The notes beneath the pieces are model-generated. The model did not search any database and was not told where the DNA came from. It saw nothing but the letters and a program-made list of their open reading frames with translations. Shown here piece by piece: positions 33,946 through 41,828 of a stretch of DNA of 64,000 nucleotides. The translations under genes and the position numbers were made by a program. Each line of letters begins with the position of its first letter. Positions within the stretch are counted from its first letter, which is position 1. This DNA comes from JBNRMW01 sp050309795 (GTDB taxonomy: Bacteria; Bacillota_I; Bacilli_A; Erysipelotrichales; Erysipelotrichaceae), in assembly GCA_050309795.1 (NCBI GenBank), contig JBNRMW010000010.1:1-64000 (forward strand). Reading direction: 5' to 3'.

Positions 33946-34883
33946 TGACTCTCAATCCACTGTTTAATATCGTTAAAAACTTCGAGACGATTGGTTTCGT
34001 TTAACAGTTCATGACGTCCTTGTTCATATAGTTTCAAGGTGACGTTTAAGCCTTGAGCTTTGTACTTCGCCGCTAAATCAACCACTTGAACAGCCCCATC
34101 TTGGGCGACATAATCTTTGGTTCCACTGATCAACATGATGGGCACCTGCTTTGGATAACGTTCAATAATCGTCGGTTGATTGATGTCTTTCATCAGGGTA
34201 AACAAATCCCAAAAACCCGCCGTCGTAAAATGAAAATTAGATAATGGATCTAAAGCGACCCAACCAACATAGTCTTCATCACGACTTAGCCAATCCAAAT
34301 GTGTTTTAACCGGTTCAAAATAATGATTAAAATTACCCAGGGTTAATTTCTCTAAGATACGGGAATGAGCCCAAGGACCCTTGCGTTTCTTTTCCATCCA
34401 GGCCAACCCCTTAGCCAAAGACAACAAATGGGGATTGGTTTGATTGGTACCCGAAAAAATAACCCCCGACAACTCCGACGAATCCATTGTCGCCAATAGC
34501 TTGCGGGTTAACATCGACCCCATCGAATGACCGAGTATAAAGTGCGGTAAATCCGGATATTTATCGCGAAGATAAAAGTAGAAATTGGTGATATCTTGAA
34601 GCACAAAATCCAAGCCGTTTTGACTACCAAAACTCCCCAAATAAAGGGGGGATCGAACCGATTGGCCATGACCAAGCAAATCGAAACCAACCATTAAAAT
34701 ATCATTTTCCAAACACCATTTACCAAAAGCCTCGTAACGACCTAAATGATCAATCATGCCATGAACAATTTGAATAAGATATTTCGGTTGTTCTGGTACA
34801 TACCAATAGACGCGAAGTTGATCTTTTTGGTTGCTAGATAAAAATGTTTCTTCATAATGTCCAATAATATTTAATTGATTCAT
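33939..34883 (-). CDS. Alpha/beta hydrolase, monoacylglycerol-lipase-like
   Basis: A 314-residue serine hydrolase. It shows the oxyanion segment IQIVHGMIDHLGRYE, nucleophile elbow GHSMGSML, acid in SGTKDYVA and His in QGRHELLNE, a complete Ser-Asp-His triad, in contrast to the degenerate hydrolase at 27707. The Hydrolase_4 (lysophospholipase/monoglyceride lipase) group is the closest type. No signal peptide is present, so it acts in the cytoplasm. GGAGG lies 4 bases before the ATG. It precedes popT with overlap; the pairing suggests, but does not prove, a lipid-related role. Confidence 0.88.
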   Translation of the reverse strand: MNQLNIIGHYEETFLSSNQKDQLRVYWYVPEQPKYLIQIVHGMIDHLGRYEAFGKWCLENDILMVGFDLLGHGQSVRSPLYLGSFGSQNGLDFVLQDITNFYFYLRDKYPDLPHFILGHSMGSMLTRKLLATMDSSELSGVIFSGTNQTNPHLLSLAKGLAWMEKKRKGPWAHSRILEKLTLGNFNHYFEPVKTHLDWLSRDEDYVGWVALDPLSNFHFTTAGFWDLFTLMKDINQPTIIERYPKQVPIMLISGTKDYVAQDGAVQVVDLAAKYKAQGLNVTLKLYEQGRHELLNETNRLEVFNDIKQWIESQC

Positions 34884-34906
34884 AGGACCTCCATAAATAT
34901 ATCCCT

Positions 34907-34915
34907 ATTCTAGCA
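34907..34915 (-). promoter_or_regulatory. Extended -10 promoter of the hydrolase-popT pair
   Basis: Minus-strand TGCTAGAAT, 23 bases before the hydrolase ATG at 34883. The GGAGG ribosome site lies between. A -35 box is not obvious. Confidence 0.5.
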
Positions 34916-34936
34916 TATAAGACTGGTCAAACTACC

Positions 34937-34976
34937 AAAAAATACCCCGTCCAGTCGTGACGACGGGACGGGGTAT
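34937..34976 (-). terminator. Terminator after the [FeFe] hydrogenase gene
   Basis: Strong 11-bp stem ATACCCCGTCC/GGACGGGGTAT with a 13-base loop and, on the minus strand, a T run. It closes the hydrogenase transcript 25 bases after the stop. Confidence 0.88.
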
Positions 34977-35000
34977 GGTTTTCATTAAAAACAAAAGAAG

Positions 35001-36512
35001 CTACGATTGACCATAATGTTCCTGGAAGGTTTCCAAAGCATCCGCTTTCGTTGATTTTTGAGCAAATTGTTTGGAACTCGCCGCTGCCTTGTTTTGATTA
35101 ATCAAGGTTCCCGCACCGCCAACACAACCACCCGGACAAGCCATGCCTTCCAAAAGAAATTGATCGCGCTTGCCAAACTTGGCCAACAACAACATTTTCT
35201 TACAATCATGAAGCCCTTCTGCCCGATCGGTAGAAATCTCCAAATCCGGTACCGTTTTGTGTAAGACATTACTAACGGCGGCTAAGACCCCACCGGAAAC
35301 GCCAAAATTACGACCATCATGGGAGCCATCGTCATGCATTTCGGAAGTACTTTCAATATCGAGGGTTAGTTCTTTGGCTTCAAAAATGGCTTTTACTTCT
35401 TCATAAGTCAACACATAATCGATCCAACCCGCCATTTGAGGCTCGGCCACTTCTTGTTTTTTGGCGGAGCATGGTCCAATGAAACAAATCAACTCGTCCG
35501 GTTTTTCTTTACGGATGACCTTGGCCGTTTCAATCATTGGGGAGTGCGATTCAGAGATACAATGACTCAATTCTTTTAATTCACGCTTCGCAAATTTTGA
35601 CCAGGCTGGACAACAGGACGTCGCTAAGAATGGATAGTCCCCTTCCACTACTTCCTCAACATATTCCTGAGCTTCTTTCACCGCGGTAATATCCGCTCCC
35701 AGAGCCACTTCTAAAACATGATCAAAGCCAATCGCATGCAGCGCCTTCTTCACATGGGAATACGTTACTTTGGGTCCAAATTGACCCGCAAACGACGGCG
35801 CAACAATGGCCGATATCGATTGTTTTGAATCTTTGGTCGCCGCAATTACTTGATAAATTTCTGATTTATCGGCAATAGCACCAAATGGACAATTGACCAT
35901 ACACATGCCACAGGCCACACAATTCTCAGAAACAATCACCGCGCGATTTTGATCATCCTTGGTAATCGCATTAGCCCCACAAGCCGCCACACAAGGACGT
36001 TCATTTTTGACAATTGCATCGTATGGACAAACATCGTAACATTTTCCACATTTAATGCAGGCTTGTTGGTCGATAAAACTTAAACCATTTTGGATGCTGG
36101 TCGCCGACACCGGACACACCGCAATACATGGGTGAGCCAAACAACCATGACAAGTATTACTCACAAAATACGACTTCTCTTCACAAGCTTCACAGGCTTC
36201 GGGAATCACGCGAATCGCTTGGGTCGGAAGACGATGCTCCTTTAAGCGGTCAAGATTAAACGTCTCGGGATAACCACTTTGTTGATCAATCGCCCATAAA
36301 TCCAAGCCCAGAGCTAAGCGAACCCGTTGAGAAACGATTTCCCGTTCCCGGGTCACCGACTCTCGATAAACCGGTGTTTCAGAACTAATAATAATGTGAG
36401 GAATTTGCTGAATTTGAGTCGCGGACCAATCATCGAACGCGGCCTTGGCTATTGCTTTGAAAACTTCCGATCGAATATAGGTTATCGGGGATTCTAAATA
36501 ACGTATGCTCAT
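35001..36512 (-). CDS. Monomeric [FeFe] hydrogenase, group B type
   Basis: A 503-residue [FeFe] hydrogenase, catalysing reversible H2 formation from reduced ferredoxin-like donors in the cytoplasm. The N-terminal half has ferredoxin-type clusters: CHGCLAHPCIAVCP, CIKCGKCYDVCP and CVACGMCMVNCP (about residues 118-208). The H-cluster motifs are L1 TSCCPAW (about 298), L2 GPCSAKKQE (about 346) and L3 MACPGGCVGGAG (about 458). 'GPCSAKKQE' in place of M-P-C-x-x-K-x-x-E marks the group B lineage. It is monocistronic with its own terminator. The maturases HydE, HydF and HydG are not in the window and would have to be elsewhere. The gene points to a fermentative anaerobe. Confidence 0.92.
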   Translation of the reverse strand: MSIRYLESPITYIRSEVFKAIAKAAFDDWSATQIQQIPHIIISSETPVYRESVTREREIVSQRVRLALGLDLWAIDQQSGYPETFNLDRLKEHRLPTQAIRVIPEACEACEEKSYFVSNTCHGCLAHPCIAVCPVSATSIQNGLSFIDQQACIKCGKCYDVCPYDAIVKNERPCVAACGANAITKDDQNRAVIVSENCVACGMCMVNCPFGAIADKSEIYQVIAATKDSKQSISAIVAPSFAGQFGPKVTYSHVKKALHAIGFDHVLEVALGADITAVKEAQEYVEEVVEGDYPFLATSCCPAWSKFAKRELKELSHCISESHSPMIETAKVIRKEKPDELICFIGPCSAKKQEVAEPQMAGWIDYVLTYEEVKAIFEAKELTLDIESTSEMHDDGSHDGRNFGVSGGVLAAVSNVLHKTVPDLEISTDRAEGLHDCKKMLLLAKFGKRDQFLLEGMACPGGCVGGAGTLINQNKAAASSKQFAQKSTKADALETFQEHYGQS

Positions 36513-36548
36513 AATATCACAACCTCCCTGTTGCGTATATTATAACAA

Positions 36549-38915
36549 TTAACTACTGCGTAAACTAGCCCCCAAATGTTTTTCTAACGCCGCTAAAATA
36601 GCCTCCATCACCGTATTGATATCCCTTTCACTCAAGGTATGCTCCCCACTTTCAAAGGTTAACCGATAGGCTAAAGAGGTTACATCTTGTAAAGGGAAAC
36701 GGTCAAACAACACAATATCTTTCAATAAACGGGTTCCCGCCTTCCGAATGGTTTGAACAATACGATCATGGCTAATCGACGGATCGACCACAATCGCAAT
36801 ATCCCGCGTCACTTTTGGATAACGGGATAAGGGTTGATAGTTGGTTTTTGCTTTCTTGGCCTCAATGACCAAAGACAAATTCAATTCAGCCAACACTCCT
36901 TTCGGGACATCTTGTGGGTGAATTTCACCAATTAAACCTAAAAAGTCCTGGTCTAAATACACCTTTGCGCTCCGATAAGGATGGAAATGAACCACATCCA
37001 CATCATTGGTTTCATATCGTAAACGTCGGGAATTAATTCCCACGGCGGACAATACTTTCTCAACCACGCCCTTAATTAACCAATAATTAGAACTCAAATT
37101 CACATCATTGAGTTGAATTGAACCTAATTGGTGAACCCCAATTAATCCTAAACGCCATTGAGATCCCCCTTGTTGATACACCTTCGACACCTCAAAATAA
37201 AGGCCTTGCTCGTTTTTCATATTTAAATTATAGTGAAGCATACTCAACAAAGAATGCGTTAATCCCCCACGAACGACTTTCCGTTTTTCCGATAACGGAT
37301 TCAACAGACGTACTGGTGGCTGTAACGCCAAAGGATGGTCATTGATTTCTTCGGAAACCAAGGTATAGGTTATGACCTCGCTGGCTCCACTAGCTACTAA
37401 GACATCCGCCACTTTGCGCCGAATGATTTGTTCATGACTTAATTGACCCCGTGTATTCGGTAAGGTCGGCAAAGTCGACGGGATACTCTCGAAGCCTTTG
37501 AGTCGAATGACTTCTTCAATTAAATCCTCTTCAATCGTTAAATCTAAACGATCGCTAGGAATGGTACAAATAATTTTTTGTTGATCTACAACTGGTTGTA
37601 AACGTAAACGTTGAAAGACATCCATCACCTCGGCTTGGGTATATTGGGAACCCAAAAGCTTATTTATTTTTTCAAGAGATGTTTCAATGGTATGTTGTTG
37701 AACAACCGGAAGCGTTTTTGGATAGGTCACAGTTTGTTCTTCCTGGTCCATTTGAGCATATTGCGTGAGTAAAAATAAAATGCGTTCCATGGCTTTTTGT
37801 GGGGCCAAAGGATCCATCGCTTTACTATAGCGAATGCTCGATTCACTATGTAGATTTAAACGCTGGGCTGTCGTGCGAATCGGTACCGGTAAAAACGAAG
37901 CCAATTCAATAACGATGCTGCTGGTATCTTCAACAATCATTGAATTTCCTAAACCTTTAATACCGGCGATCCCAATTGGTTTGTTTTGGGAAGTAATGAC
38001 GGTATCGCCTTTAACTAAGGTATACGTTTCGCCATCTAAGCCCACCACTTCGCCTTCAAAATCATCGCGAACGGTGATTTCTAAATGGTCGCCAAAATAG
38101 CGTTTGTCGTAAAAGTGGGAAGGTTGACCCGTCTCCAACATGACCAGGTTGGAAATATCCACCACGTTATTGATTGGATTCATCCCACAACCTCGCAAGG
38201 CTTGTTTAATCCATGTTGGGGATTCTTTGACGACGACCTGATTAACTACTTTGGCTAAAAACTGGGTACAATTCTTCGTCGTACTGTCGAGGATAAAGGA
38301 ACTCGCATCGACTACGGGGTCGTTCAAGGTTGGTTGGATGTTGAGTTCTCGTCCGGTTATGGCCGCAATTTCATACGCCAATGACTGCATGCTTAATAAA
38401 TCCGAACGGTTGGGTGTTAAATCAATATCGATGACTTCGTCGTCCAATCCTAAATACGCTAAAGGATCGTCGCCAATGGGTGCCGCTTCGTCCAAAACAT
38501 GGATGCCTTCTTTATCTGTTTCTTCTAAAAGATGGCTGGCTACGCCAAGTTCGGGTAAGCTACAAATCATGCCTTGAGACAGGACGTTACGAATTTTGGC
38601 TTCTTTAATCGTGAGTTCTGGTAATACCGCGCCGACTTTGGCCACAATCACTTTTTGACCGACGGCGACATTTGGGGCTCCACAAACAATTTGAACCTGC
38701 TGGTGAGCTAATTGAACCGTGGTAACCGATAAACTATCGGCATCGGGATGTTTTTTACAGGTCAAGATTTGACCAATTTCCAAATGCGTCCCTTGAGCTA
38801 AGGGGAAAACCCCTTCCACTTCATGGCCGGCATCGGTTAATAGCTGGGCCAACTCTTGACTCGGTATATCTTCAATCTCAACCAAGCGGTTGAGCCATTT
38901 TCTACTTGCTAACAT
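36549..38915 (-). CDS. pheT: Phenylalanine-tRNA ligase beta subunit
   Basis: A 788-residue PheT of normal length. Domains in order: tRNA-binding OB fold (LEIGQILTCKKHPDADSLSVT, about 45-145), B3/B4 editing region (about 210-380), B5 DNA-binding-like (about 400-470), the catalytic-like core, and the C-terminal FDX-ACB anticodon-binding domain (LSRYPKVTRDIAIVVD onward, about 695-786). It forms the alpha2-beta2 synthetase with PheS, encoded 9 bases upstream on the same transcript. The transcript is controlled by the T-box leader in front of pheS. Confidence 0.97.
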   Translation of the reverse strand: MLASRKWLNRLVEIEDIPSQELAQLLTDAGHEVEGVFPLAQGTHLEIGQILTCKKHPDADSLSVTTVQLAHQQVQIVCGAPNVAVGQKVIVAKVGAVLPELTIKEAKIRNVLSQGMICSLPELGVASHLLEETDKEGIHVLDEAAPIGDDPLAYLGLDDEVIDIDLTPNRSDLLSMQSLAYEIAAITGRELNIQPTLNDPVVDASSFILDSTTKNCTQFLAKVVNQVVVKESPTWIKQALRGCGMNPINNVVDISNLVMLETGQPSHFYDKRYFGDHLEITVRDDFEGEVVGLDGETYTLVKGDTVITSQNKPIGIAGIKGLGNSMIVEDTSSIVIELASFLPVPIRTTAQRLNLHSESSIRYSKAMDPLAPQKAMERILFLLTQYAQMDQEEQTVTYPKTLPVVQQHTIETSLEKINKLLGSQYTQAEVMDVFQRLRLQPVVDQQKIICTIPSDRLDLTIEEDLIEEVIRLKGFESIPSTLPTLPNTRGQLSHEQIIRRKVADVLVASGASEVITYTLVSEEINDHPLALQPPVRLLNPLSEKRKVVRGGLTHSLLSMLHYNLNMKNEQGLYFEVSKVYQQGGSQWRLGLIGVHQLGSIQLNDVNLSSNYWLIKGVVEKVLSAVGINSRRLRYETNDVDVVHFHPYRSAKVYLDQDFLGLIGEIHPQDVPKGVLAELNLSLVIEAKKAKTNYQPLSRYPKVTRDIAIVVDPSISHDRIVQTIRKAGTRLLKDIVLFDRFPLQDVTSLAYRLTFESGEHTLSERDINTVMEAILAALEKHLGASLRSS

Positions 38916-38924
38916 AAAATCCCC

Positions 38925-39956
38925 CTATTCATACCCTTTGAATTGCTTCAAAAAACGCTGATCGTTGGTGTAAAAGGCACGGATGTCTTCAATCCCATAG
39001 CGCAGCATGGCCACCCGTTCAATACCCACCCCAAAAGCAAATCCCGTGATGGTTGGGTCTTCATAACCGGCCATTTTCAAGACATGTGGATGGACCATAC
39101 CCGCCCCTAAAATCTCAATCCAACCGGTGTGTTTACATAAACTACAGCCTTCGCCCTGACAGAGATGGCAGGAAATATCCACTTCGACCGAAGGTTCGGT
39201 GAATTGGAAATAAGACGTTCTCAAACGAACTTTACTATCTTGGCCAATTACTTGACGCGCTAGCAGTTCCAAGGTCCCTTTTAAATCGGCCATCGTGACG
39301 CCATGACCGACCACTAAGCCCTCAATTTGCATGAATTGGTGAGAATGGGTGGCGTCGTCATCGTCTTTTCGATACACCTTCCCTGGACATAGAACCTTAA
39401 TCGGTACTTGTGGAGCAAAAGCTTCTAATGCTCGGGTTTGGATGGCGGTCGTATGAGAGCGAAGTAAATATTCGACATCGATCACAAAGGTGTCTTGCAT
39501 TTGGCGGGCTGGGTGATCTTCTGGGATATTGGCTCGTTCAAAATTGTATTTATCGAGTTCCACTTCGTCCCCTTCAATCACGCTATAGCCCATTTCCCGG
39601 AAGACATCAATGATTTCCCGTTCAATTTGGGTTAATGGATGAAGTTGACCTAAACCGATGGCGACCCCAGGTAGCGTCAGATCAATTTTTTCTGAAGCGA
39701 GTTTTCGTTCCATTTCTTCTTGCGTTAATGCTTCAAAACGTTTTTGACTTTCATCTAAGAGACGTTGTTTTAATGCATTGACTTGTTGACCAAAATATTT
39801 CCGTTGTTCGGGGGTTAAATCCCTCATTTTCGTCATGAGTTGTGGTATTAAACCTTTCTTTGACAAATACAGGTCACGTACTTTTTTCAGGTCTTCTAAA
39901 CTTTCACTTTCAATGATTTCAGCAAGCCCTTGTTCTTTGAGTTGTTTTAAATCCAT
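38925..39956 (-). CDS. pheS: Phenylalanine-tRNA ligase alpha subunit
   Basis: A 343-residue PheS. The N-terminal coiled coil (about 1-85) is followed by the class II catalytic core: motif 2 region YRKDDDDATHSHQFMQIEG, and GAGMVHPHVLKMAGYEDPTITGFAFGVGIERVAML for motif 3. I chose the ATG at 39956, which has AAGG 6 bases upstream. The in-frame ATG at 39971 lies directly after the leader terminator's T run and has no ribosome site. The gene is expressed when uncharged tRNA-Phe binds the upstream T-box. Confidence 0.97.
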   Translation of the reverse strand: MDLKQLKEQGLAEIIESESLEDLKKVRDLYLSKKGLIPQLMTKMRDLTPEQRKYFGQQVNALKQRLLDESQKRFEALTQEEMERKLASEKIDLTLPGVAIGLGQLHPLTQIEREIIDVFREMGYSVIEGDEVELDKYNFERANIPEDHPARQMQDTFVIDVEYLLRSHTTAIQTRALEAFAPQVPIKVLCPGKVYRKDDDDATHSHQFMQIEGLVVGHGVTMADLKGTLELLARQVIGQDSKVRLRTSYFQFTEPSVEVDISCHLCQGEGCSLCKHTGWIEILGAGMVHPHVLKMAGYEDPTITGFAFGVGIERVAMLRYGIEDIRAFYTNDQRFLKQFKGYE

Positions 39957-39972
39957 AAGTATCCTTTCCATA

Positions 39973-40168
39973 AAAAAAGTTCATTCCAAGGAACGAACAA
40001 AGCGCGGTACCATCCTTCTTTACTGATTACTCAGTACCCTTAATTCGCCGTTAACGCCGACCTACGGATAGGATTAGTATCTCTCCGGAGTGAATTTCCA
40101 CACTTTGAGACCTTGCACCCTCGTCTCTCGCTGGGTTTGTGTGTACTTCGTTCCTTCATCGATTTCTG
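39973..40168 (-). promoter_or_regulatory. T-box riboswitch, Phe-specific, upstream of pheST
   Basis: The minus-strand leader has an AGAGA/GGTG stem I part, specifier codon TTC (complement of 40092-40094) for Phe, the T-box core GGATGGTACCGCG (complement of 40003-40015), and the terminator GTTCGTTCC/GGAATGAAC with seven T. Uncharged tRNA-Phe would stabilise the antiterminator. Confidence 0.93.
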
Positions 40169-40174
40169 TCTTCT

Positions 40175-40203
40175 ATACTACCAAATTGTGGTTGTTTTTT
40201 CAA
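40175..40203 (-). promoter_or_regulatory. Promoter of the pheST T-box leader
   Basis: TTGAAA (40203-40198), a 17-base spacer, TAGTAT (40180-40175) with a TGn extension. It fits a sigma-A-type promoter starting transcription near 40168. Confidence 0.75.
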
Positions 40204-40494
40204 CGAACTTTACCCAACGATTTTAGTAAGTTGACCAGTAATCAACAAACCTGTGTCTTTTAGCTCCTTTATTGGGAACTTGGACGACATCTTAAACCAT
40301 AGCTTATGATTATTTTCAAAGACTCGATTAATTATCGCCAATCGAATCAGTAAATACATTAATAGATTATGAACGTGGTCTACTATATTAAGAGAATTCG
40401 CACCTCGTTAAACTATAGACGTTATCTTAGGGAACTGGCTTGGCATCATCATTCAATTAAGGACAGTTATCTATTTTAAAAATTATTTCGTTTG
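40204..40494. other. Intergenic stretch between divergent pheST and tetR
   Basis: About 290 AT-rich bases with no plausible gene or RNA. No clear palindromic TetR-type operator could be picked out by eye. Confidence 0.4.
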
Positions 40495-40503
40495 TGGCAT
40501 AAT
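40495..40503 (+). promoter_or_regulatory. Extended -10 promoter of tetR-type gene, predicted leaderless start
   Basis: TGGCATAAT (TGn plus CATAAT), then 6 bases, then the ATG at 40510. The expected transcription start falls on the ATG, and no Shine-Dalgarno is present. Confidence 0.6.
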
Positions 40504-40509
40504 AGAGCC

Positions 40510-41103
40510 ATGAAATATCAACCAACCGGAAAACAAGAAGATCGGCGACGTATAAAAACCCGCCACCAAATTATGCAAGCTTTCGAACAACTCATTATGG
40601 AAGAAGGTTATGACCAAATGAATGTTTTAAAGCTAACCAGTAAAGCCAAGATCAACCGATCCACGTTTTATGATCACTACGCCGATTTGGACGAACTATA
40701 CCATTCAATCATCGATGATTTGATAGACCAATTCACAACTTTTTTAGTGCCGGAAGTCTTCTCCGAAGAAGGCGTTATTAATTTGGAAAAACTCCATGAA
40801 ATTATTGTTAATATTCTCGAAGAAGTCGCCACCCGACGCCATTTTTTAATCAACCTAATTCAAACGAGCGATGTTCGTCTATTAAAAGATCGCATCGTTT
40901 TAACCATTGTTTCGCGCTATCACGATCATATTGATTTATTTTCCAGTCAATCCCCAAGCAAGCACGATTGGGAGCTGGTGGTCTTTTATTTATCCTCCGT
41001 TCTCTACGGATTCTTAAATTATTGGATCAATGCCACTGATCCTATTAGTAGTGATGAAATGGCGACATCAATGATTGATTTAGTCCTTAATGGGTATAGT
41101 TAA
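40510..41103 (+). CDS. TetR/AcrR family transcriptional regulator
   Basis: A 197-residue TetR-type repressor. The N-terminal helix-turn-helix covers TRHQIMQAFEQLIMEEGYDQMNVLKLTSKAKINRSTFYDHYADLDELYHSI (about residues 16-66), the family pattern with S-T-F-Y-x-H-Y/F. The C-terminal ligand/dimer region resembles the TetR_C_33 type. The ATG at 40510 has no ribosome site but directly follows a -10 box. An in-frame upstream GTG would add residues that look unlike the family. No adjacent efflux gene exists: neighbours are pheST (divergent) and a SpoU methylase (convergent), so its target is probably elsewhere. Confidence 0.88.
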   Translation: MKYQPTGKQEDRRRIKTRHQIMQAFEQLIMEEGYDQMNVLKLTSKAKINRSTFYDHYADLDELYHSIIDDLIDQFTTFLVPEVFSEEGVINLEKLHEIIVNILEEVATRRHFLINLIQTSDVRLLKDRIVLTIVSRYHDHIDLFSSQSPSKHDWELVVFYLSSVLYGFLNYWINATDPISSDEMATSMIDLVLNGYS

Positions 41104-41124
41104 AACGAGTCCTAGGACTCGTTT
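41103..41124. terminator. Perfect palindrome shared by the tetR and SpoU gene ends
   Basis: A 22-base perfect palindrome (AAACGAGTCC + TAGGACTCGTTT) between convergent genes. Its centre contains the TAG stop of the methyltransferase gene. It folds as an 8-bp stem with a 6-base loop on either strand. T runs are short, so termination could be weak. Confidence 0.6.
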
Positions 41125-41828
41125 AGTTCATACATCATAATGCTGCCGGCCATCGCGACATTCAAACTTTCAAAAGCAACGGTAGGAATGCTGACCAGCC
41201 GATGACTATCTTGTACAGCTTGTGGGCTTAAGCCTTGTCCTTCATTACCTAATAATAACGCATGCTTACCAACCTTTAGCAAACGCACCGACGTCCCGCC
41301 AGAAACCACCGAGCCCAAGATTTGATAGCCTTGTTGAGAGGCTTTTTTTATGAACATCGGCCATGCCATCTCGACCATATTCAAATGAAAGAGTGCGCCT
41401 TGGGACGAACGAACGACTTTATCGTTGGTAAAATCGACCGTATTTGGGGTCAAAACGATTGTTTGATAACCAAAACTAAGCGCTGAACGCAGCAAGGTCC
41501 CAACATTTCCCGGATCTTGAAGATCTTCTAAAACCAAAATATTACCCACAAGATCGCTGGCTTGTGGTTTCGAGACAACCCCAATAATTTGGGGAATAGA
41601 TTGTGTTTGAGCCAACTTTTTTGCGACTTCAACCGTAATTTGGGTCTGAGGTTCAAATTCGAAAACCTGACCTTCAATTACGAAAACTTCTTCTAAATAG
41701 CCCGTTTCTAGGGCTTCTTGTATTAGATGATCGTTTTCAATCAAAAATTTCCCCGTTGATTTTCGGTATTTTGCTTGGTGTAATTTCACCAAATCTTTAA
41801 TTTTTGGATTATTAACCGACGTGATCAT
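41112..41828 (-). CDS. SpoU/TrmH family RNA 2'-O-methyltransferase
   Basis: A 238-residue knotted (SPOUT) methyltransferase that would methylate a ribose in rRNA or tRNA using S-adenosylmethionine. The N-terminal substrate-binding part is VNNPKIKDLVKLHQAKYRKSTGKFLIEN. The three SpoU motifs are seen: LEDLQDPGNVGTLLRSA, LLLGNEGQGL and IPTVAFESLNVAMAGSIMMYEL. The form is close to 23S rRNA Gm methyltransferases of the TsnR/RlmB-like type; the target base is not known. It overlaps ileS by 17 bases and is thus under the ileS T-box. Confidence 0.88.
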   Translation of the reverse strand: MITSVNNPKIKDLVKLHQAKYRKSTGKFLIENDHLIQEALETGYLEEVFVIEGQVFEFEPQTQITVEVAKKLAQTQSIPQIIGVVSKPQASDLVGNILVLEDLQDPGNVGTLLRSALSFGYQTIVLTPNTVDFTNDKVVRSSQGALFHLNMVEMAWPMFIKKASQQGYQILGSVVSGGTSVRLLKVGKHALLLGNEGQGLSPQAVQDSHRLVSIPTVAFESLNVAMAGSIMMYELNES

